This document shows positions 1 through 6,894 of a stretch of DNA of 10,845 bases, in pieces (the first letter of the stretch is position 1; each line of letters begins with the position of its first letter). The notes under the pieces were generated by a model, which searched no databases, was not told the DNA's origin, and saw only the letters and a program-made list of their open reading frames with translations. Location of the stretch: positions 1 to 10,845 of the forward strand of contig JAABOA010000892.1 of the NCBI GenBank assembly GCA_015680635.1, in the 5' to 3' direction. This DNA comes from Lunasporangiospora selenospora. Lineage: Eukaryota; Mortierellomycota; Mortierellomycetes; Mortierellales; Mortierellaceae. The translations under genes and the position numbers were made by a program.

Positions 1-28
<28 letters not shown>
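1..28. repeat. (GA)14 microsatellite
   Basis: Fourteen perfect GA units open the window and may continue to the left. The repeat lies inside the predicted SPB4 intron. Confidence 0.95.
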
Positions 29-31
<3 letters not shown>

Positions 32-95
32 TGAATCAAGAGTTGACTTGACTAACAAAGAGTGACAATGGCTTTGCTTTCTCTCCCTACTCTAG
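1..95 (+). other. 3' part of an intron in the SPB4 gene
   Basis: This stretch does not continue the helicase reading frame. It ends with a pyrimidine-rich run and a TCTAG acceptor at 91-95. A CTAAC branch-point match lies at 52-56, about 40 nt before the acceptor. The donor is left of the window. The first 28 bases are a GA dinucleotide repeat, so most of the visible intron is microsatellite. Confidence 0.7.
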
Positions 96-1536
96 TCTCC
101 AGATCGGATACATTGCCTGCTCGACCTCACAAAAGCTCTTATTGTTGACACATCTCTTGCGACAGGAAGCAATTACGAAAAAGACGATCGTTTACTTTGC
201 CACCTGTGCAGGTGTTGATTATTTCTACAAATTGCTTACTCGACTTCCAGCCTTATCCGACTTTTCGATCCATTCGCTTCATGGCAAAATGGAGACCAAG
301 AAGCGGACATTGACCTTCAAGTCGTTTACAGAGATTCCAGCAGGATCCCCCGGTGTGTTGCTTTGTACAGATGTTGCCTCCCGTGGATTGGACATTCCCG
401 ATGTTGACTTTGTGATCCAGGTAGACCCCCCACAGGATCCAAAGGCATTCACGCATCGTTGTGGACGTGCTGGTCGCGCTGGTCGCGAGGGCAAGGCGGT
501 GGTGTTTTTGGTCAAGGGCAAAGAGGAGACCTATATCGATTTCCTAAAGGTTCGTAAAGTGCCAATCCGCAAGTGGAGTTGGAATGGAGGCCCCCAGATT
601 ATAGAGAATGCGGACGAAATCGAGGGTGAGCAAGAGGATGAAGAGATGGAGGATGCAGTAAAGCCACGCAGCAAACAAGAACCTGAGGATGATGCCGAGA
701 CGGCCAAGTTTTTGAAGGATCTTCAAAAGGTGGTGAAGACCGATCGAGATTTGCATGACAAGGGAACCATGGCCTTTGTCTCTTTTATGCGAAGTTATTC
801 GAAGCATGAGGCAAGCTTTATTTTCCGGGCCAAGGATCTGGATCTAGGATCATTGGCGCGAGGATATGCTTTGTTGCGACTGCCCAAGATGCCAGAGTTG
901 AAGAATGACAAGACGGATGGAGGTGTGCCGGGATTTGTCCCTGCTGATTTTGATGTAAGTTCGGAAGAACTACCTTCCACTTGTTGTTTATGTTTGTGTG
1001 TGTCTATACTGTGTGTCTGTGTCTGTGTGTGTGTGTGTCGGATAGAAGTATCTGTGCCTAATCGATTTCCTTTGTACCACCTCTAGATGGACAAATACAA
1101 GTACCAGGACAAGCAAAAAGAAGTAGTCCGCGTCAAGAAACTTGAGGCATACAAGGCCAAGCAGGCCGAGCGCGAAAAGGAAAGGCTGGCCAAGGATGGT
1201 GGTGGAGGACAGGGAGACAAGAAGCGGAAAAAGACGGCCGCGTGGTCAGCACAGACAGATGCCAAGGAGCGAAAGATGGAGCGCCAGCTAAAGAAACTCA
1301 GGAAACGAGACTATCTGAAACGACTTGCCGCGGGCGAGGTGACTGACGAAAAGTCGAAAAAGTCTAAAGATGGCAAGCAGTCTGATTCCGATGATGAGAG
1401 TGATGGTGAGGGTAATGAAGAAGAGAGCTGGGAAGACCTCCAGAAGGAGGAGCGACTGGCCAAGAAGGTAAAGAAGGGAAAGCTGAGTTCCAGGGACTTT
1501 GACAAGCAAGTCGGGAATGCATTCTCTGATCTGTAA
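96..1536 (+). CDS. SPB4: DEAD-box RNA helicase, Spb4/DDX55 family, C-terminal part (5' end outside window)
   Basis: Spliced as join(96..954,1087..1536), giving 435 residues and a stop. Spb4/DDX55 is an ATP-dependent RNA helicase needed for 60S subunit rRNA maturation in the nucleolus. The DEAD box and Walker motifs belong to the missing N-terminal half. Visible, numbering from the first full codon at 97: helicase C domain with TIVYFATC (about 30-37), motif V LLCTDVASRGLDIP (88-101) and motif VI HRCGRAGR (120-127). The HRCGRAG form is typical of this subfamily. An acidic insert (about 169-198) follows, then a DUF4217-type domain (about 203-265), then a Lys/Glu-rich tail that is probably helical and nucleolar-targeting. 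The exon junction is phase 0 and joins FVPADFD to MDKYKYQDKQKE, which matches the family's usual FVP..YK.K.REK segment. The upstream acceptor at 94-95 would complete a Ser codon before LQIGY. Family call secure; exact 5' exon edge inferred. Confidence 0.93.
955..1086 (+). other. SPB4 intron, 132 bp, GT-rich
   Basis: It begins with a consensus GTAAGT (955-960) and ends with CTCTAG (1081-1086). CCTAATC at 1057-1063 is a plausible branch point. The centre (991-1038) is a GT-rich microsatellite. Reading through it would add a Cys/Val run that is foreign to the family and then a stop. Removing it restores the conserved DUF4217-to-tail junction in phase 0. Confidence 0.9.
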
Positions 1537-1554
1537 CAAGGATAGAAAGTAAAA

Positions 1555-1560
1555 AATAAA
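1555..1560 (+). terminator. Poly(A) signal AATAAA of SPB4
   Basis: A perfect AATAAA lies 18 nt after the SPB4 stop codon in an A-rich stretch. The spacing is short but common in compact fungal genes. Confidence 0.55.
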
Positions 1561-1620
1561 AAAAGGCTCTCAATTTACCCTCGATAAATTTAATTCTCCA
1601 ACTGCACTAGCCTCTCGGCC

Positions 1621-1637
1621 AGCCAATAACATTGGCT
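1621..1637. promoter_or_regulatory. Palindromic pair of CCAAT boxes
   Basis: AGCCAAT and its exact reverse complement ATTGGCT face each other across the 3-nt spacer AAC. CCAAT boxes bind the HAP/NF-Y complex in fungi. The site is 61 bp after the SPB4 poly(A) signal and about 230 bp before the proposed leader intron, which suits a mannosidase promoter element. Binding is inferred. Confidence 0.5.
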
Positions 1638-1867
1638 CAATCCTAAACCCTCATCCCATTCCTAATCTCACATCTTTCATTCTCATCTCCAACATTTTGA
1701 GCAACTCGCTTCTCTCACCCTTTCTTTTCGTCACCTCTCTTTTTCACTCACTCTCTCGCTTTCTCCCTCTCAATCTCCCCCTCTCTACATTTGGCCGACA
1801 TCCTGCCGGCACTACCAACAACAACTGGAATAGTTCTCTCCTACTACAACATTAAAAGAGACTGGAG

Positions 1868-1956
1868 GTGAGTCGTCCAGTCAGTGGCATCAATCCATCA
1901 TGCGTCATCCAATTTACTTTGCCTACTAATTTGGCTCCTATATCCCGCACCCACAG
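1868..1956 (+). other. Probable 5' UTR intron of the mannosidase gene, 89 bp
   Basis: Consensus donor GTGAGT at 1868-1873, CTACTAAT branch-point match at 1923-1930 and CCACAG acceptor ending at 1956. The exons on both sides hold no ATG, and the one ATG of the leader falls inside this intron. An alternative acceptor is the CAGCAG after the pyrimidine tract at 2117-2163, which would make a 298- or 301-bp intron. Confidence 0.5.
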
Positions 1957-2190
1957 CTGTTTTGTTGGTGGAACCATCTCCGAAAAGTCTTTTGACGGCC
2001 GACTCGACCCTTAGCAGAATCACTAGCCGGATCTCTAAAAAGTGTTCATCCAGGAGCCACTCCTTCAGGAAAGGATACTGTACTCGAGCGAGAAGAAGGG
2101 GGCCGATCCAGACGACCTTTTCTTTTTTCTTCTTTTTCTCTTTTTCTCGTATCCTCTTTTTTCAGCAGACTGGAACAATCTTTTTCCAGG

Positions 2191-5100
2191 ATGTTCAGGA
2201 GAGGAAGCCAGGGCCCTACGTTACCGAGGGATAACAACAAGTACCATGCCAAGGTAAGGACTCTTTGGACAATTCTTTGCTTTTGGGAGTCCTCACAGGA
2301 AGAAGAGCGCAAGACCTCGGATCCAATTGACCCATTGACCCCCTTCACCCACCTCCTTACCATCGAGACATGCGGCTGACATGGATTGACTCTTGTGACC
2401 TCGCTTTTTTTTCTTTTCTTTTGCGATTGCCTAGGGAATGCCCCGTATGCGACTTAGGCGAAAGCATTTGGTGATTGCCCTGAGTCTGTTGACCTTTTTT
2501 TATCTTGTAATTCGCCCGCGCGCGGACCTGCCGATCCAAGAAGGCTCTGTGCAAAATTCGAGATCGGGTCAAGGCCAAGGCAATCGAGAGGATGCAGCTG
2601 CTGCCGCCCCACCTCCTCCACAACCACTCCAGGCCCCTCCCGGTCAAAACGTCAGCCCAGGACCTCCAGCCAACAAACCCAACAACGGTGCGGCCAAGAA
2701 GGACAAAAAGAAAAAGAAAAAGCCTCCACCCACCCTTTTTGAATTTGAGGACACGGATCGTCACAGGGAAGAAGCTCGCAAGAAAAAGAACAAGAACAAG
2801 GACAAGTCGGCTCAATCCCCAGAACAAGGACAGGTGCCACCATCACAGCAGCAACAGCAACAAAAAGTGCCTATAAATGACCCATCGGGTGGCCAGGATT
2901 CCAAGATCGGGACTCCAGACCAAGGTGCTGCACGTCCCTGGGATGTAATTGATCAACAAGTGGACGTAGCCCGGAAGGAATTTTCAGAACTCGATGCCCA
3001 AAAGTCAAAACCGACACCTCGCCCATGGAATGTGATAGAAAAAGAAGTTGATTCTGCCCGCAAGGAATTTGAAGTGCAGGACAGAATGCCAAAGCAAGCC
3101 CCCGAACGACCCTGGAACGTGGTTGAGAAGGAAGTGGATGCAGCCAGAAACGAGTTTAGTCGGTCTGAGGCATCCAAGGGTCACTCTGGCACCTCTGGCA
3201 CGTATCCAGGAACAGTACAGACCAAACCTAACTCACCACTTTGGGAAGAACGTAAACAAAAGGTCAAGGAGACCTTTTTGAACGCCTGGGATTCTTACCG
3301 TCGGGATGCATGGGGAAAAGATGAGTATCACCCAGTCGGAAAGTATGGAACGGATATGATCAAGGGAGGCTTTGGATTCACGATTGTCGATTCGTTGGAT
3401 ACCATTCTGATCATGGGACTTGAGAAGGAATTCCAGGAGGCCAAGGCATGGGTTAAGGATGAGCTTGATTTTGAAAAGGATGCTGAAGTGAATCTATTTG
3501 AGACGACCATCCGCGTCCTGGGAGGTCTTCTCAGTGCGTATGATCTGTCTAGCAAGGATCCTGTGTTCCTTCAAAAGGCTGTGGACCTTGCGGATCGATT
3601 GATGGCAGCGTTTGAATCACCCACGGGTATTCCCTTTGCGAGCGTACATCTGAAGGAACGTCGTGGCGTCCCCAGCCATGATGGAGGGTCTAGCTCGACG
3701 GCCGAGGTATCGACGATTCAACTTGAATTCAAGTACTTGTCGTATCTCACTGGAGATGACAAGTATTGGAAGGCAGCCGAGAATGTGATTCTCAAGATGA
3801 AGGAGATGAAATCTCTTGATGGCCTGGTGCCTATTTATATTAACCCTTATTCGGGCAACTTTTATGGTGGAGAGATCCGACTCGGTTCTCGTGGCGACAG
3901 CTACTATGGTAAGGACTCTACTCGCTTGCGTACTGTGTTATGATTATATTGACTCTTGGTGTCCTCCCAGTATCTCACACTATTTTTTTATTTTGTCCAT
4001 TCGCTTGATAGAATACCTTATTAAGCAATATCTCCAGACAGGAAAGAAAGAGTTGGTTTACAAGGAAATGTTTGACCATGCAATGGCAGGTGTCAAGAAG
4101 CATCTTCTCGGACGATCGATACCCCATCAGCTCTTGTTCGTCGGCGAGATTTCGATGTATGATCCTGAGAGACTGAGTCCCAAGATGGATCACCTCGTCT
4201 GTTTCTTGGGCGGCACCATGGCCCTTTCCTCCACTGAGGGTCGTTCACTGGACACGTCCTTCCCACGTTCTGCATTCACAAAGCTTCAAGAAGAAGACTT
4301 CAAGATGGGCGAGGAGTTGACTGAATCTTGTTACGAAATGTATCACCAGACAGAGACGGGATTGGCACCCGAGATTGTGTACTGGGTTCACAAGCAGGAG
4401 CAATTGGTTGGACGGACGATGCTTCAACACAAGCCTGGATCGGATATCATCATTAACGATCGGGATGCCCACAACTTGCTCCGACCAGAGACAGTTGAGA
4501 GTTTGTTCTACCTTTGGCGCCTGACAGGCGACGAGAAGTATCGGTGAGTTGTGGACTGCTCTCTTTTTCTTTCTATCCATGTTTCAGACCATTATTATCA
4601 TTCTTTTTTACAGCCAACCCAGTGCTTTGCCGCAATACTACACTCTTTGCTAAAGCGATCAACCCCCATTAATTATATCATTCTTCTTTCCTATTTTAGC
4701 CACTGGGGATGGGAGATTTTCGAGTCGATCGAAAAGTATACCAAGGTATCGACAGGTGGATACAGCTCGATCCATGATGTCCGAAGTGCAGACCATATCC
4801 AGTCCCGGGACAAGACTGAGACGTTCTTTTTGGCCGAGACGCTCAAGTATTTGTACTTGTTGTTTGGACCGGATTATGTTCTTCCTCTGGACAAGTATGT
4901 CTTTAATACTGAGGCGCACGCGTTGCCCATCTTTTCACCTCCTGAGAAATGGTTGTCGAGGACGGTGAGTGGAGCATTACATGATGACGAGAAGCTCAAG
5001 CTATTGATTGACAAGGAAGAGGAAGAGGTCGCTGATATTGACGATGAGAGTGAGGAGCACGAGGTGATGATGGACGATGTCAACACTACTCAACCCCACG

Positions 5101-5534
5101 AAGTCGCCGAGAGAAAGGAAGAGATGGATGATGAACAACCCACGTCGGATGACAGTGAGCCCACCACAAATCTGGACGAGGAAGAAGAAGAAGACCCCGA
5201 GATGTCTGAGGATGAAGTGGACCAAGGACTTGAGAACTTGGCCATCGATACTGGAGACGATGAAGAATCTGAGGTTCCTGAAGTCGAGGTCGACTACGAT
5301 GACAACAATGGAGACGGAGAAGTGGATGAAGCGACAAAGGTGAAAACGGGGGAGGCAGAGGAAGAGGAGGAAGAGGAAGAGGAAGAGGAGGATGGTGACA
5401 GTGACACGGATGTAGAAGATGGAGCGACAGATGAAGAGGTCCCTGAGGAGGACCAGGACCCAGATCAGAACGATGAAGACGAAGGTGATCTGACTGAAGT
5501 GGCCGAGCCCGAGACAGGAGAAAGAGTCTTGTAA
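2191..5534 (+). CDS. MNS1: Class I alpha-1,2-mannosidase (GH47), ER mannosidase I type, with repeat stem and acidic tail
   Basis: Spliced as join(2191..2253,2435..3908,4012..4543,4700..5534), 967 residues. It removes alpha-1,2-linked mannose from N-glycans (Man9 to Man8 in the ER-type family) in the secretory pathway and needs Ca2+. Order: basic cytosolic tail (1-32), signal anchor (about 33-47), Pro/Gln/Lys-rich stem, three 29-residue repeats (188-270), GH47 domain (about 293-770), acidic tail (about 783-967). Conserved residues, by alignment from memory to human ER mannosidase I: Glu377 (FETTIR), Glu445 (TAEV), Asp509 (GDSYYEY), Glu672 and Glu675 (RPETVES), Ca2+-binding Thr760 (FNTEAH), and a likely disulfide Cys576-Cys619. 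Arg507 in GSRGD is the residue linked to ER-type specificity; Golgi enzymes have Leu there. The start at 2191 was chosen because exon 1 joins the anchor exon in frame; ATG 2438 is an internal alternative. Typical relatives have about 500-700 residues. Confidence 0.93.
2254..2434 (+). other. Mannosidase intron 1, 181 bp
   Basis: GTAAGG donor at 2254-2259 and CCTAG acceptor ending at 2434, after a T-rich run. It separates a 21-codon first exon from the exon encoding the membrane anchor. The junction is phase 0. If it were not removed, translation from 2191 would stop at 2377-2379 and the protein would have to start at ATG 2438. Confidence 0.75.
2933..3179 (+). repeat. Three tandem 29-residue (87-bp) repeats in the mannosidase stem
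   Basis: Units start at 2933, 3020 and 3107, exactly 87 bp apart; the third is incomplete at its end. Each begins RPW(D/N)V(I/V) and continues with a V-D-x-A-R-(K/N)-E-F core. The third unit fades after residue 18. The DNA copies have drifted but the protein core is kept. The unit looks helical and amphipathic and lies between the membrane anchor and the catalytic domain. Confidence 0.9.
3909..4011 (+). other. Mannosidase intron 2, 103 bp
   Basis: GTAAGG donor at 3909 and TTGATAG acceptor ending at 4011. It interrupts the catalytic motif GDSYY|EYL; splicing completes the conserved Glu codon across the junction (G|AA, phase 1). Confidence 0.93.
4544..4699 (+). other. Mannosidase intron 3, 156 bp
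   Basis: GTGAGT donor at 4544 and ATTTTAG acceptor ending at 4699. Splicing (CG|C, Arg) joins TGDEKY to the conserved HWGWEIF segment of GH47 enzymes. Confidence 0.93.
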
Positions 5535-5541
5535 AAACAGT

Positions 5542-5562
5542 AACAACAACAACAACAACAAC
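5542..5562. repeat. (AAC)7 microsatellite
   Basis: Seven perfect AAC units start 8 nt after the mannosidase stop codon, so they would lie in the 3' UTR. Confidence 0.9.
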
Positions 5563-6229
5563 AAATAGGGCGAGTGAAATGGATTTCTAGTGTTTTTTAT
5601 CGTAATACAATAATAGAAGCATTGGCTGCCGTTCTGGTCTATGGTATTTGTGTGTGCGTGTGTGCATGTCTGTGTTTGTGTCTACCCGTCTCAAGTTTGT
5701 CATCCACACGCTGGGCAAACGAAAAACGGAAACGTAGACGGGTCTATCTCGTCTCTAGTTTGTACTCGTTCTTAAGAGAAAGAGACTTGTCGAGTGAGAG
5801 ACGAATGAGCGACCCCCGGTGGAATGAGAACCACTTTGGGCGTGCAATTGCAGTTAGTCATCTGGATTTCAACAGAGTCTTGTGTGGAGAAGAGGGTGGT
5901 CTCCCAATGCCCAAATCTATATTCCACAGAGGATGCCTCGGACATATGAAAGACAAGTCCGAGAGTGCGGGGGAAGGGGAGACCGAATCGTGTTTGTTAC
6001 ACCAAGTGCCCATCTCGCAGGAAACACAGGACGCCCAATCGCATGTGAACGCATCCCCCTTTGTTCTCTCTCTCTCTCTCGTTGTTACGACTAGCAGGGA
6101 GACTATGCTCTCCTCCTCTCCCCCCTAACGTGGGACCCCGACAACGACGGTGAGAAATCGGTCAGGGCAAGGGATTCCAGCCCCGCTCGGAGCTCGGTGC
6201 GGATTTCCGAGATGTTCAACTATTAAAAG

Positions 6230-6237
6230 TATATAAT
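6230..6237 (+). promoter_or_regulatory. TATA-like element TATATAAT
   Basis: A TATATAAT stands in a locally AT-rich patch inside GC-balanced DNA, 658 bp before the fumarate reductase start. It would imply a long leader; a second start near the CT tract at 6745-6890 is equally possible. Confidence 0.3.
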
Positions 6238-6341
6238 AATGTGGCCGGTGCTTTATGGAAGGAGTAGACTCTGGGGAGGGGGGCACCCTGTGTGGAGAAG
6301 AAAAGGCCGAGGAAATAGGGCTCATCGTCGTCCTTTGCTAG

Positions 6342-6516
6342 GTGAATGACTACCGTTTTCTGCCTGGATCAGATCAACTTGTGTTCGTGGCAAACAGGGA
6401 AGCGGGGAGGGGGGCGTGAATCCGCATGGATCGGTGCAATTTGTCTGGGCGAGAGCGACCGACCCAGGTCCGAGACATACCATTGCACAACCCGCATCAA
6501 TACTAACCAGCAACAG
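6342..6516 (+). other. Possible 5' UTR intron of the fumarate reductase gene
   Basis: A perfect TACTAAC branch-point sequence at 6501-6507 is followed by CAACAG ending at 6516. GTGAAT at 6342, or GTGAGA at 6150, could be the donor. Both donors are weak, so the 5' edge is uncertain. Confidence 0.22.
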
Positions 6517-6522
6517 GCAACA

Positions 6523-6542
6523 AGAGAGAGAGAGAGAGAGAG
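6523..6542. repeat. (AG)10 microsatellite
   Basis: Ten AG units in the fumarate reductase leader, just after the possible leader intron. Confidence 0.9.
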
Positions 6543-6894
6543 AAACGAGAGCGCAAGACCAGAGAGTCGCACGAGGTTGGAACCCGCATCGGGCCAGAGA
6601 AAGCGAGGAGAGAGGAGAGAGACCAGCAACGAATTGAGTGTGGCGTGGCAATGCGTGACAAAAACGATCCGTATGCGAAAAGAGTTGTGTGTTTGTCCCG
6701 TCGGTTGCAACCCAAATCCAACCCACGGACGCGACTCCCTATTTTTTGACCCTTTTTCTCGTCTCGTCTCCTCTTTTCTCTTTTTCTCTCTTTCTTCTCT
6801 GCGTCCTCGTCCACACCTTCTCCGAATCCTTTTTGATCCATCCTCTTTCTTCCTCTCTCTTCTCTCTTCCACACACTCTACTCTCACAACCATC

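Larger units (their letters stand above)
1537..2190 (+). promoter_or_regulatory. Intergenic promoter and leader of the mannosidase gene
   Basis: No coding exon is visible here. The region holds the SPB4 poly(A) signal, a CCAAT palindrome (1621-1637), a CT-rich tract (about 1708-1788) like those near fungal transcription starts, a probable leader intron (1868-1956) and a second pyrimidine tract (2117-2163) ending in CAGCAG. The only ATG on the plus strand is at 1900-1902, inside the proposed leader intron, so the spliced leader would have no upstream ATG before the start codon at 2191. Confidence 0.6.
5535..6894 (+). promoter_or_regulatory. Mannosidase 3' flank and fumarate reductase promoter/leader
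   Basis: I see no convincing gene in these 1.36 kb. Contents: (AAC)7, a GT-rich tract (5647-5682), a 10-bp palindrome TGCAATTGCA (5843-5852), three TCCGAGA motifs (5958, 6206, 6469), a TATATAAT box-like site (6230-6237), a GA repeat (6523-6542) and a long CT-rich tract (about 6745-6890) running to the start codon. The open frames here owe their length to simple repeats and lack family signatures. Confidence 0.6.

Noticed and set aside
955-1083. Apparent in-frame extension of the helicase beyond 954
   Set aside because: It is the GT-rich intron: a consensus donor stands at 955 and the family sequence resumes at 1087.
5001-5564. Minus-strand open frame of 187 codons
   Set aside because: It is antisense to the acidic mannosidase tail. 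GAG/GAA codons read backwards give Leu/Phe and no stops, so the length is an artefact.
5574-6128. Plus-strand open frame of 184 codons after the mannosidase
   Set aside because: It has no ATG at its start, its early part is a Cys/Val/Leu run from the GT-rich tract, and the rest has no domain-like pattern.
6703-6722. Possible tRNA B box near GGTTGCAACCC
   Set aside because: It does not match GGTTCGANTCC and no acceptor stem or A box surrounds it. No tRNA was seen elsewhere either.
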